From contig JAURZV010000082.1 of assembly GCA_030653175.1 (NCBI GenBank), positions 1 through 64,000 on the forward strand: a stretch of DNA of 64,000 bases, written 5' to 3'. Both the position numbers and the translations under genes were made by a program. Shown piece after piece: positions 16,444 to 24,281 of the stretch; position 1 is the first letter of the stretch; the number at the start of each line of letters is the position of its first letter. The notes under the pieces were generated by a model. The model had not been told where the DNA came from, did not search any database, and saw nothing but the letters and a program-made list of their open reading frames with translations. Origin of the DNA: Methylobacter sp. (GTDB lineage Bacteria; Pseudomonadota; Gammaproteobacteria; Methylococcales; Methylomonadaceae).

Positions 16444-17373
16444 GACATGTTCGGTCAAATCAATCAGGGCGACCGGCCGGTCGCCCCTACAAGCGGCATA
16501 CACGCCATCCTTGGCGATCGCCGCGCCGGTTCCTTACCGGCTTGCGGCATACACGCCATCCTTGGCGATAAACCGCTGATTATGGGGATTTTAAATGTGA
16601 CGCCGGATAGTTTTTCCGATGGCGGTAAATTCTCAGGTCTCAATGCGGCTTTGCAACAGGTTGAGCTTATGGTGTCCGAAGGCGTGGATATTATCGATAT
16701 AGGCGGCGAATCGACACGCCCCGGCGCCGATTCGGTTGCGGCTGCGGAACAGATTCAGCGGGTAGTTCCGGTGATTAAAGCCATCAGGCAACAAGTGGCG
16801 AGCGATATTTTAATCAGTATCGATACGACTTTAAGCGAGGTCGCCAAAGCGGCGTTGGATGCCGGGGCCAATATCATCAATGATGTTTCAGGAGGCAGGG
16901 ATGATGCGGCTATATTGATACTGGCGGCTCAAACCGGTGTGCCGATTATTTTGATGCACAGTCAGGGCGTCTCAAAAACCATGCAGGACAACCCGCATTA
17001 TGAAAATGTAGTGCAGGAAGTACTCGATGCCTTGGAGGAATGCGTTAATGCAGCATTAAAGTCGGGGATTAAAAAAGAAGCTATTGCGATCGATCCGGGC
17101 ATAGGTTTCGGTAAACGCAAGCAGGATAATCTTGATTTGCTGGCGCATCTTGATGCGTTGGTGGCAACGGGGTTTCCTGTGCTGTTAGGCACCAGTCGCA
17201 AGCGTTTTATGGGGACGATTTGCGATGTAACAGAGCCCTCGGAACTGGTTACAGCCACCGCAGTGACCACGGCTTTAGGGGTGATGGCGGGTGTGCAGAT
17301 GTTTCGGGTTCATGATGTCAAGGAAAACCGGCAGGCAGCCGATGTGGCCTGGGCCATTAAACAGAGTCGGTAG
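16432..17373 (+). CDS. folP: Dihydropteroate synthase
   Basis: 313 residues. From residue 43 on it is a standard FolP: MGILNVTPDSFSDGG, VDIIDIGGESTRPGA, ISIDTTLSEVAKAAL, NIINDVSGG, IDPGIGFGK and GTSRKRFMG. It joins pterin diphosphate to p-aminobenzoate in folate synthesis. The first 40 residues are abnormal: they are encoded by a GGGCGACC palindrome and one and a half copies of the about 50-bp dispersed repeat, giving GIHAILGD twice. The annotated ATG lies in a flanking direct repeat, so the true start may be a later non-ATG codon. The gene is flanked by 150-bp direct repeats. Confidence 0.92.
   Translation: MRNYDMFGQINQGDRPVAPTSGIHAILGDRRAGSLPACGIHAILGDKPLIMGILNVTPDSFSDGGKFSGLNAALQQVELMVSEGVDIIDIGGESTRPGADSVAAAEQIQRVVPVIKAIRQQVASDILISIDTTLSEVAKAALDAGANIINDVSGGRDDAAILILAAQTGVPIILMHSQGVSKTMQDNPHYENVVQEVLDALEECVNAALKSGIKKEAIAIDPGIGFGKRKQDNLDLLAHLDALVATGFPVLLGTSRKRFMGTICDVTEPSELVTATAVTTALGVMAGVQMFRVHDVKENRQAADVAWAIKQSR
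16493..16570 (+). repeat. Intragenic repeats at the folP 5' end
   Basis: A partial unit (16493-16518, GCGGCATACACGCCATCC then TTGGCGAT) is followed by a full unit (16520-16570). The full unit is the same sequence as at 14225-14275 and 63161-63211 but is read in another frame (RAGSLPACGIHAILGD). A palindrome GGGCGACCGGCCGGTCGCCC lies just before at 16468-16487. Confidence 0.8.
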
Positions 17374-17448
17374 GCTGGGCTTGCTTGCCCCATAGGCATC
17401 AGCTTAAGACATATCTTCAAGGAAACGCGAAGTTAGGATAGCAGTATC

Positions 17449-17613
17449 AGAATCAAATCGGTTAAACGCGAAATACAGGTAAACAGGCGCTTAAAAATCT
17501 TTTATTCACCACGAAGAAACGAAGAAAATAAAACTCTTCGCGTCCTTCGTGCCTTCGTGGTGAATTTTTTAATCGAGTTCTTGTGGATTTACTGTTATTA
17601 ATGGGAAGTTACC
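17449..17613. repeat. Long direct repeat flanking folP, right copy
   Basis: It matches 16293-16443 in order and orientation, including CTTTTATTCACCACGAAG, the palindromic centre, and TGTTATTAATGGGAAGTTAC. It lies between folP and the stop codon of the minus-strand gene at 17614. Confidence 0.7.
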
Positions 17614-17877
17614 TTACCTATCAGGGTTATAGTTATTTTGACTGCTTTTTCTTGCTGTGTCTGTTGCGTGAGTTTCTGATGGAGCGCGATAATCGCCCTC
17701 AGATAAATAGGTAAGAAACAATGGTAGTAATACAAGAATGGCTAAAACCAGCGCTACACCGCCGATGGATATTAAAAGTGTCTTAAAGTTCCCCACAACA
17801 TTTTCTACAGGATCGTCTGCATCCGTTGAGGACTGGGGTTGGTCGTTTTTGTCGGAATGGTCGTCTTGGTTTGACAT
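17614..17877 (-). CDS. Small single-pass membrane protein, unknown
   Basis: The ATG at 17877 follows GGGAG and gives 87 residues. The N-terminal about 35 residues are very polar and acidic (SNQDDHSDKNDQPQSSTDADD). One membrane helix (TLLISIGGVALVLAILVLLPLFLTYL) follows, then a short basic/polar tail. Longer readings begin in sequence without a ribosome-binding site. I do not recognise it. It stands alone between folP and a toxin-antitoxin pair. Confidence 0.5.
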   Translation of the reverse strand: MSNQDDHSDKNDQPQSSTDADDPVENVVGNFKTLLISIGGVALVLAILVLLPLFLTYLSEGDYRAPSETHATDTARKSSQNNYNPDR

Positions 17878-18325
17878 GATAATCTCCCGGTAACTGATTG
17901 AAAGAAAATGAAATACCACCACATATTTGAAGCTGGCTGTTGCTATGCTAGTCCCATCATGAATTTCCTGCAACTTTATTGCACAGCATTGATGCTGTCA
18001 AAAAACAACAACTTAAAAGCGTTGTGAGGCTTCAGAATCATGTCAACGAGAAACACATCATCAGTAAATCCGTTCTACCCTTACGCATCAACTTAAGGCA
18101 TAAAATCACGAATAACTGTATCTATGTGGGGCGATTTAGTCTAAGTGCCCGGCTTTTGGCTACGTCGGTCCAAGATGAATGAATCCGGCATTCATGCCAT
18201 CGTAGATGAAACTGTCCTTTAGCAACAGTAACCATTGAATTAAACAACCATGAGATAAACACCCCTTTGCACCTCAAAAAACAGCCGATTGCTACAATAA
18301 TATTTTATATGATACTGTATATGGT
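17878..18325. other. Intergenic region with possible toxin-antitoxin operator
   Basis: No convincing gene is visible. Near the right end, ATGATACTGTATATGGTATGA (18308-18328) has ATAC/GTAT inverted half-sites overlapping the start of the PIN toxin gene. It could be an autoregulatory operator; this is only a guess from symmetry and position. Confidence 0.25.
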
Positions 18326-18736
18326 ATGAGTAAAATTATCATGGATACCAATATCCTGTTTTCCGGTTTATATTCGGCAAGCGGCGCGTCCTTTAAGATA
18401 TTGGAGCATCTTGCGGCGGGACGTATTCAATTGGCGTTATCGACGCCTTTATTGTTTGAATATGAAGATATCCTCAAACGTAATCAAACGAAGTTGAGCT
18501 TGCTGGATGAGGACATCAATGTTGTTTTAGATAACCTCTGTGCTTTTAGTCGATTTCAGAAAGTATATTTTTTATGGAGGCCTTATTTGCCTGATGCCAA
18601 GGATGATTTGGTGCTGGAATTGGCGGTGGCTGCAAAGGTTAAAACCATCGTCACCCATAATTTAAAAGATTTTGTTGGTATTGATAAATTTGGTGTTGAA
18701 GCCATTGTTCCTAAAACTTTATTGGAGCGTTTGTAA
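18326..18736 (+). CDS. PIN-domain toxin (COG1569-type)
   Basis: 136 residues: MSKIIMDTNILFSGLYSASGASF gives the first PIN Asp, LFEYEDILKR the acidic central residue, and LPDAKDDLVLELAVAAKVKTIVTHNLKDF the C-terminal acidic cluster. This is the family of PIN toxins encoded upstream of their antitoxin. Predicted Mg-dependent RNase. Its stop codon overlaps the next start by one base (TAATG). Confidence 0.88.
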   Translation: MSKIIMDTNILFSGLYSASGASFKILEHLAAGRIQLALSTPLLFEYEDILKRNQTKLSLLDEDINVVLDNLCAFSRFQKVYFLWRPYLPDAKDDLVLELAVAAKVKTIVTHNLKDFVGIDKFGVEAIVPKTLLERL

Positions 18737-18972
18737 TGAGTGCATTAAGTCTGCGTTTACCGGATTCTGTTCATCGGCATATTAAAGAGCTCGCCCAGCA
18801 GGAAGGGGTGTCCATTAATCAGTTTATCTCCAGTGCGGTTGCCGAAAAGGTCTCGGCTATAGCAACGGAAGATTATTTGCAGCAACGCGCGCAACGGGCT
18901 GATAAACAGGCTTTTCAACGCTTGTTGGCTAGGGTTCCAAACCATGAACTACTTCCGGGCGACGAGTTGTAA
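18736..18972 (+). CDS. RHH antitoxin partner of PIN toxin
   Basis: 78 residues. SALSLRLPDSVHRHIKELAQQEGVSINQFISSAVAEK is a ribbon-helix-helix/HicB-like DNA-binding segment. The tail (YLQQRAQRADKQAFQRLLARVP) would contact the toxin. It is directly coupled to the preceding PIN gene, with the toxin first, an order seen in this subgroup. Confidence 0.85.
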   Translation: MSALSLRLPDSVHRHIKELAQQEGVSINQFISSAVAEKVSAIATEDYLQQRAQRADKQAFQRLLARVPNHELLPGDEL

Positions 18973-19051
18973 CCAAGTTCCGTAGGGCGCAATAGCAGCT
19001 TTATCGCGTATTGCGCCGAATGATATGATCCAAGCAGAGGATAAATAAGCC

Positions 19052-19342
19052 ATGCAGTATCATTTTGAATGGGATCCGGTTAAAGCTAAAACCAATTTAC
19101 AAAAACATGGCGTCAGTTTTGAGGAAGCGGCTGAAATATTTCTTGATCCTTTACAATTATCTATACCTGATAAACATAGTGAATTGGAAGAGCGATGGAT
19201 TACGTTGGGCAATACCCAAGCTCATCAATTACGTTTAGTGGTGCATACTTTTATGACTTATCACCAAGACCAAGTCACTATACGCATTATTTCTGCAAGA
19301 CCTGCGACACGACATGAACAAAAACACTATGAGGGTTCATAA
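19052..19342 (+). CDS. brnT: BrnT family toxin
   Basis: 96 residues. The family N-terminus FEWDPVKAKTNLQKHGVSFEEAAEIFLDP and the C-terminal IRIISARPATRHEQKHYE are both intact. BrnT is a RelE-like ribonuclease toxin neutralised by BrnA. The stop overlaps the downstream gene start by one base. Confidence 0.92.
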   Translation: MQYHFEWDPVKAKTNLQKHGVSFEEAAEIFLDPLQLSIPDKHSELEERWITLGNTQAHQLRLVVHTFMTYHQDQVTIRIISARPATRHEQKHYEGS

Positions 19343-19551
19343 TGAAAGACGAATATGATTTTTCCAATGCCGAACGCGGGCGCTTTTATCGCCCTGATGC
19401 GCAATTAAATATCCCGGTTTATTTGGATCAAGATGTTGAAAGCTGGTTTGCGGAGAAGGCAAGAATGAAAGGCGTTAACCTGCAATCTTTAATTAATGAA
19501 TTATTACGTAAAGATATATCGCTAATACAAGAAGTCACCGGCAAAGGATAA
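19342..19551 (+). CDS. brnA: BrnA family antitoxin
   Basis: 69 residues: DEYDFSNAERGRFYRPDAQLNIPVYLDQDVESWF followed by the helix NLQSLINELLRKDI. This matches BrnA, an RHH-type antitoxin that binds BrnT and represses the operon. Intact, though on the short side. Confidence 0.88.
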   Translation: MKDEYDFSNAERGRFYRPDAQLNIPVYLDQDVESWFAEKARMKGVNLQSLINELLRKDISLIQEVTGKG

Positions 19552-19557
19552 ACTTTA

Positions 19558-19848
19558 ATGCCCAATCTTGTCGATGTTACCTATGCGCAAACAGGTGAAA
19601 GCACATCTACCAACCCTATGGGAATGCGCGAGATGCAAGCCTGCGCTTATGCTGAACGGAATGCGCAATATCTATTGCTAAAAGCGCCGCCTGCTTCGGG
19701 AAAGTCTCGTGCCCTGATGTTTCATACCCCGCGAGAATGGTTTATAGTGCCATTACATACCATAGAAACAGCCGTTAAACTTTTAATTAATGGAGAAATT
19801 ATTAATTATCGTTATGACAATAATAATCAGGAAATAATTGAAAAATGA
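19558..19848 (+). pseudogene. Truncated helicase-like fragment fused to unrelated tail
   Basis: 96 residues. The first half ends with a Walker A-like KAPPASGKSRALMF, as in the N-terminus of DEAD/DEAH helicases linked to restriction systems, but the protein then changes to HTPREWFIVPLHTIETAVKLLINGEIINYRYD, which resembles the C-terminus of a different restriction-associated protein. The remaining helicase motifs are absent, so I read it as a deletion fusion. It starts six bases after brnA. Confidence 0.5.
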
Positions 19849-19854
19849 GTAAGC

Positions 19855-19914
19855 GGATGGGTACGACTGTATGCGTTGCTCTACCTCCTGCATCCTTGCA
19901 GTCGTACCCATCCT
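19855..19914. repeat. Palindromic repeat, also found in the ctaA 3' end
   Basis: GGATGGGTACGACTG and CAGTCGTACCCATCC form perfect 15-bp arms. The centre GCGTTGCTCTACCTCCTGC then ATCCTTGCAGTCGT is nearly identical to 34422-34454, where it encodes the end of the heme A synthase. Confidence 0.65.
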
Positions 19915-19930
19915 ACGAACTGAGAGTTTA

Positions 19931-20428
19931 ATGACCAAACAAGAAAAATCCCTAACGATGACGGTATTGATGACGCCGGACATGGCTAATTTTTCCGGCA
20001 ACGTCCATGGCGGTTCCTTATTGAAATTGCTGGATCAGGTGGCTTATGCCTGTGCGGCAAAATATTGCAAGAAATACGTGGTGACGGCGGCGCTCGATCA
20101 GGTGTTCTTTAAGCAGCAGGTCAATGTCGGTGAGCTGGTTACCTTTTATGCGCATGTCAATTATGTCGGTCATTCATCGATGGAAATCGGGGTCAAGGTT
20201 TTTGCCGAGGACTTAAGAACCGACCAAAAAAGGCATACGACGTCCTGCTATTTTACGATGGTGGCGATGGATGAGAACGGACAAACTGTGGAAGTTCCGA
20301 GATTACAACTGGATAACGATGTGGAAATAAGACTTTACGAAGCGGCAGAAATGCGTAAAAAAATACGCCAGGAAAGTCTGGAGAAAAATCGTGCCTTGCA
20401 TGTGGAGTTATTAAAGGATGAGTTGTAA
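19931..20428 (+). CDS. Acyl-CoA thioesterase, hotdog fold (YciA/BACH-like)
   Basis: The ATG at 19931 gives 165 residues beginning MTKQEKSLTMTVLMTPDMANFSG. The hotdog signature NVHGGSLLKLLDQVAYACA carries the usual catalytic Asp, followed by VTAALDQVFFKQQVNVGELVTFYA. Family members hydrolyse acyl-CoA esters in the cytoplasm. An earlier in-frame ATG lies in the palindromic repeat and is unlikely. It ends three bases before parC. Confidence 0.9.
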   Translation: MTKQEKSLTMTVLMTPDMANFSGNVHGGSLLKLLDQVAYACAAKYCKKYVVTAALDQVFFKQQVNVGELVTFYAHVNYVGHSSMEIGVKVFAEDLRTDQKRHTTSCYFTMVAMDENGQTVEVPRLQLDNDVEIRLYEAAEMRKKIRQESLEKNRALHVELLKDEL

Positions 20429-20431
20429 TTT

Positions 20432-22663
20432 ATGATCATACAAGGGAATTTTGAACAACTGCCGTTAAAGGATTTTGCCGAAAAAGCCTATTTGGATTAT
20501 TCCATGTATGTGATTTTGGATCGAGCCCTGCCGCATATCGCCGATGGCTTGAAACCGGTGCAACGGCGTATTGTTTATGCAATGTCCGAGCTGGGTTTGA
20601 CGGCGACGGCCAAGTTTAAAAAATCGGCCAGAACCGTCGGTGACGTGTTGGGTAAATATCATCCGCACGGCGATTCCGCCTGCTATGAAGCCATGGTGTT
20701 GATGGCGCAGGATTTTTCCTACCGCTACCCGCTGGTTGACGGGCAGGGTAACTGGGGTTCGCCGGACGATCCCAAATCCTTTGCCGCGATGCGTTACACC
20801 GAATCCCGTTTGACGGCTTATGCGCAAACTTTATTAAGCGAATTGGGGCAGGGCACGGTCGACTGGGCGGATAACTTCGACGCGACGCTGAAAGAGCCTG
20901 TGCTATTGCCTGCGAGGCTGCCGAATATATTGCTGAACGGCACCATGGGCATCGCTGTCGGCATGGCGACCGATATACCGCCGCATAATCTCCGTGAAGT
21001 CGCCAATGCCTGCATCCAGTTATTGGATGATCCGGACAGTACGCTGGAAACGCTGTTTATCCATATCAAAGGCCCCGATTATCCGACCGATGCGGAAATC
21101 ATTACCTCGGCCGAGGATATACAAAAAATGTATATCAGCGGCGGCGGCTCGATAAAAATGCGCGCCAAATATGAGCAGGAAGACGGCAATATTGTCATCA
21201 CCGCGCTGCCGCATCAGGTTTCCGGCTCTAAGTTGCTGGAGCAGATAGCCGCGCAAATGCTGGCGAAAAAGCTGCCGATGATCGAAGATTTGCGTGACGA
21301 ATCGGATCATGAAAATCCGACCCGCTTGCTGGTGATTCCGCGCTCAAAACGGATCGATGCGGATGAGGTGATGTCGCATCTGTTTGCGACGACCGATCTG
21401 GAAAAAAGCTATCGCGTCAACATGAACATGATCGGCTTGGACGGGCGGCCCAAGGTTAAAGGTCTTAGAGACATCCTGGTCGAATGGCTGGCGTTTCGTA
21501 CCGAAACCGTGCGAAAACGCCTGCAATACCGGCTGGACAAAGTGTTGGCGCGATTGCATATTTTGGATGGCTTGCTGATTGCCTATCTGAATATCGATGA
21601 AGTCATCGCCATTATTCGCAGTGAAGACCATCCCAAACCGGTGTTGATGGAGCGTTTCGGTATCACCGATATTCAGGCCGAAGCGATACTGGAATTAAAG
21701 TTACGGCATTTGGCCAAGCTCGAAGAGATGAAAATTCGCGGCGAGCAGGACGAATTGGAACTGGAACGCGCCGCGCTGGAAAAAACGCTGGGTTCGCCGC
21801 GCTTGCTAAACCGCTTGATCCGAAAAGAGCTCGAGCGCGATGCTGAGAAATACGGCGATGACCGCCGCTCGCCGATTGTTGCCAGGGATGCGGCGCAGGC
21901 ACTGGAAACCACGGCGTTAATAACCAACGAGCCGTTAACCGTTATTTTGTCGGAAAAAGGCTGGATCAGGGCGGCAAAAGGCCATGACATTGATGTTGCC
22001 AGTCTAAATTATCGTTCCGGCGACGGCTTTCTGGACGCGGTCAAATGCCGGACGACACAGCCGGTTTATATTCTCGATTCCACCGGGCGGGCATACAGCA
22101 CCGCTGCACACGATTTGCCATCGGCCAGAAGTCAGGGCGAACCGTTGACCGGACGGCTTAATCCACCGGCCGGTTCATTATTTCTGCATCTTCTGGCGGG
22201 TCAACCCGATGACTGGTACGTGCTTGCCAGTCATTTCGGTTATGGATTCCGGGTTCAGCTTAAAGAATTATTGAGTAAAAACAAGGCGGGTAAGCTGCTG
22301 ATCACGCTGCCGGATGGCGCCAAAGTATTAAAACCCGCGCTGATACGCAGTGAAGTCGATTCGCTTGCGGTGGTGACTTTGCAAGGCCGCTTGCTGATTT
22401 TCCCCGTGGCTGAGCTGCCCGCCCTGGCGAAAGGCAAAGGTAATAAGCTGATTCAAATTCCGACCGCCGATCTGAGCGCTGGAAAAGATTACGTGGTCGC
22501 GGCGGTGGCGCTGCCTGAAAACGGCCAATTGAAAATCATTGCCGGTAAACGGCAGTTGACGCTTAAAGGCGCGGATATTGAGCATTATTCCGGCAGTCGT
22601 GCCAAACGGGGATTGGCTTTACCCAGAGGCTTCCAGCGCGTTGATGGCTTGGAGTGCGAGTGA
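20432..22663 (+). CDS. parC: DNA topoisomerase IV subunit A
   Basis: 743 residues. Winged-helix and tower domains include [11 protein letters not shown], the quinolone-region [12 protein letters not shown] (Ser82, Glu86) and the catalytic Tyr122 in AMRYTESRL; a ParC-type C-terminal beta-pinwheel follows. With ParE it decatenates daughter chromosomes. The Ser and Glu at the quinolone hot spots are the wild-type kinds. Length matches ParC rather than GyrA. Confidence 0.96.
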   Translation: MIIQGNFEQLPLKDFAEKAYLDYSMYVILDRALPHIADGLKPVQRRIVYAMSELGLTATAKFKKSARTVGDVLGKYHPHGDSACYEAMVLMAQDFSYRYPLVDGQGNWGSPDDPKSFAAMRYTESRLTAYAQTLLSELGQGTVDWADNFDATLKEPVLLPARLPNILLNGTMGIAVGMATDIPPHNLREVANACIQLLDDPDSTLETLFIHIKGPDYPTDAEIITSAEDIQKMYISGGGSIKMRAKYEQEDGNIVITALPHQVSGSKLLEQIAAQMLAKKLPMIEDLRDESDHENPTRLLVIPRSKRIDADEVMSHLFATTDLEKSYRVNMNMIGLDGRPKVKGLRDILVEWLAFRTETVRKRLQYRLDKVLARLHILDGLLIAYLNIDEVIAIIRSEDHPKPVLMERFGITDIQAEAILELKLRHLAKLEEMKIRGEQDELELERAALEKTLGSPRLLNRLIRKELERDAEKYGDDRRSPIVARDAAQALETTALITNEPLTVILSEKGWIRAAKGHDIDVASLNYRSGDGFLDAVKCRTTQPVYILDSTGRAYSTAAHDLPSARSQGEPLTGRLNPPAGSLFLHLLAGQPDDWYVLASHFGYGFRVQLKELLSKNKAGKLLITLPDGAKVLKPALIRSEVDSLAVVTLQGRLLIFPVAELPALAKGKGNKLIQIPTADLSAGKDYVVAAVALPENGQLKIIAGKRQLTLKGADIEHYSGSRAKRGLALPRGFQRVDGLECE

Positions 22664-22730
22664 TAAATTGCATATTTTTTACGGCTACCAACTTAACACG
22701 GGACAGTTTAAGGTTAGGCCGTCTCAAGTT

Positions 22731-22818
22731 GGACGGGGTTTGCAACCCCGTTCGAAACGTTTAAATACTCTAACAACCTATAAAACGTGAGTGACGGGGT
22801 TACAAACCCCGTCACGCT
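22731..22818. repeat. Paired REP-like element, copy 2
   Basis: GGACGGGGTTTGCAACCCCG at the left and GACGGGGTTACAAACCCCGTC at the right are each palindromic, with AAACGTTTAAA and AAAACGTGAG between them. Same family as 1943-2050 and 24098-24186. It follows parC and may also act as a transcription terminator. Confidence 0.75.
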
Positions 22819-22840
22819 TAATAGCGAGTGATAGTAGTGC

Positions 22841-23272
22841 TTATTTTTTACCGGTCGTTTTTAGCCTAACGATAAGACGCCGGTAATCATCCTCACTTAA
22901 CGCATCGTAGGCTATAAGCACGGCTTGTTTATGTGCATTTTTGTTAAAATGCAGAAATATCGCGAAGACGGTGATGACGGTTGAATTCAGGATTTGGATC
23001 GGTTCAAAGTCATTGCCGGCGGAGCCTTCGGATAGTAACGCCCAGCCCAACGCTTCAGACTGTTTGATTTTGCACTGTTGGTTTTTTAAACGCTTAATAT
23101 CAAACCAAAGATGCAGGAAAATCCCGGTTAATAAAACCAATTTGACCGTAATCGGTAACGCATTGGCGAGGCTTGAGCCCATTGCCAGCACATGCATAAC
23201 AACAAGCAGCTGTTTTAATTGCTTGGAGGTTTTAAGCTCCAGCAGCAGCGGGAGTTCGTGTTTTTTTGACAA
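22841..23272 (-). CDS. YgfX/CptA-like membrane protein
   Basis: 143 residues with two adjacent hydrophobic segments near the N-terminus (LLVVMHVLAMGSSLANAL, TVKLVLLTGIFLHLWF), a soluble middle, and the ending LSEDDYRRLIVRLKTT. This resembles YgfX-type proteins, whose E. coli member was described as a membrane toxin affecting cell shape. The usual SdhE partner is not next to it here. Assignment is by topology and C-terminal motif only. Confidence 0.5.
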   Translation of the reverse strand: MSKKHELPLLLELKTSKQLKQLLVVMHVLAMGSSLANALPITVKLVLLTGIFLHLWFDIKRLKNQQCKIKQSEALGWALLSEGSAGNDFEPIQILNSTVITVFAIFLHFNKNAHKQAVLIAYDALSEDDYRRLIVRLKTTGKK

Positions 23273-23393
23273 GTTGGGCTTTTCTTATTTTGTTTTCGGT
23301 TGATGACGCGTATGCCAAGGCAATACAAATGATACTGGATGTAAAAACGGTATCCAATATTTATGGCTTTTGTTGGCCTGCCCAGCTTTCAAG

Positions 23394-23930
23394 TTATGGA
23401 TTGTGTGGGATAAAAGTTTGCTCTTGAATATCGCCAATTTCCCCATCAATAACTCGAATTAAATTTCTGTAAGATACTAGCCATACGTTGAGTTCATTGA
23501 TTTTTACGGTGGCTGTTTTTTGATTTAGGCGAATCACCTCGCCAAAGAGCTCATTTCTTTGTTTATCTTTAAAACCAACTTTGTCACCCAGTTTTAAGCT
23601 ACTTTTTGGGATGCCAACGGCATTTTTCGCCGGTTGAATATCGGTGTCGATATTATCCAGATTGAGGTAATAAAAAGGCAGATTCCAGCTTTTTTGGTCT
23701 TTGGTGTTTCTCACCAAACAGCGGGTTCTTTGGATTTTTAAAATCACGGCATCAATCAGACTATTAGCTTGAGAGTCAAAATAGCTAATTGATTGGCCGA
23801 TTTTTAATTGAGCTTTAATCTGATCTATCCGATTTGGATTGAGTAATTCCTGGTGAATTGCCGATTGCAATCGATGTAAATCAAATAATGAGGCTTTGTT
23901 TAGTTCTTGAAGAATTGTGGTGTAGTCCAT
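23394..23930 (-). CDS. Uncharacterised protein with two KOW-like repeats
   Basis: 178 residues. A helical N-terminus (DYTTILQELNKASLFDLHRLQSAIHQEL) precedes two similar beta-rich units: GQSISYFDSQANSLIDAVILKIQRTRCLVRN (about 45-76) and GDKVGFKDKQRNELFGEVIRLNQKTATVKI (about 115-145). The pattern suggests small KOW/SH3-like barrels that bind nucleic acid or protein. I do not recognise the family. It and the YgfX-like gene lie between two copies of a paired REP-like element. Confidence 0.6.
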   Translation of the reverse strand: MDYTTILQELNKASLFDLHRLQSAIHQELLNPNRIDQIKAQLKIGQSISYFDSQANSLIDAVILKIQRTRCLVRNTKDQKSWNLPFYYLNLDNIDTDIQPAKNAVGIPKSSLKLGDKVGFKDKQRNELFGEVIRLNQKTATVKINELNVWLVSYRNLIRVIDGEIGDIQEQTFIPHNP

Positions 23931-24097
23931 CGCTCGCTGTCCGATTAAAAAACTAAAAAATATTCAATAAATTATAATGCTCGCTACAGATGTCGCAACA
24001 TGTATATCTGTTTCACAGTAATAAGGCCGACATGGTCGTGCCTCCAATATCTGTCCATCCCAAATGATTTTTAGAGCCAAAAGCCGTCTGCCGAAGC

Positions 24098-24186
24098 CGG
24101 TCGGGGTTTGCAACCCCGACCAGAACGTTTGAAAACCTCAACAATTTACAAAACGTGAGTGACGGGGTTGCAAACCCCGTCACGCT
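24098..24186. repeat. Paired REP-like element, copy 3
   Basis: TCGGGGTTTGCAACCCCGA, an AACGTTTG...AAAACGTGAG spacer, then GACGGGGTTGCAAACCCCGTC. It occupies most of the 350-base gap between the unknown gene and the mod gene; nothing else is seen there except the mod ribosome-binding site AAAGGG. Confidence 0.75.
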
Positions 24187-24281
24187 TCAAATAAAAATGC
24201 AATCAAAACCAAAGGGAGTTACGCCGGATCAAGTAACTCCAATATAATGCTCTCACAACGGTGAGCTTAAAAGGGTACACA

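Noticed and set aside
16293..17613. CRISPR-like direct repeats around folP
   Set aside because: Only two long copies, spaced by a whole gene, and no cas genes anywhere in the window.
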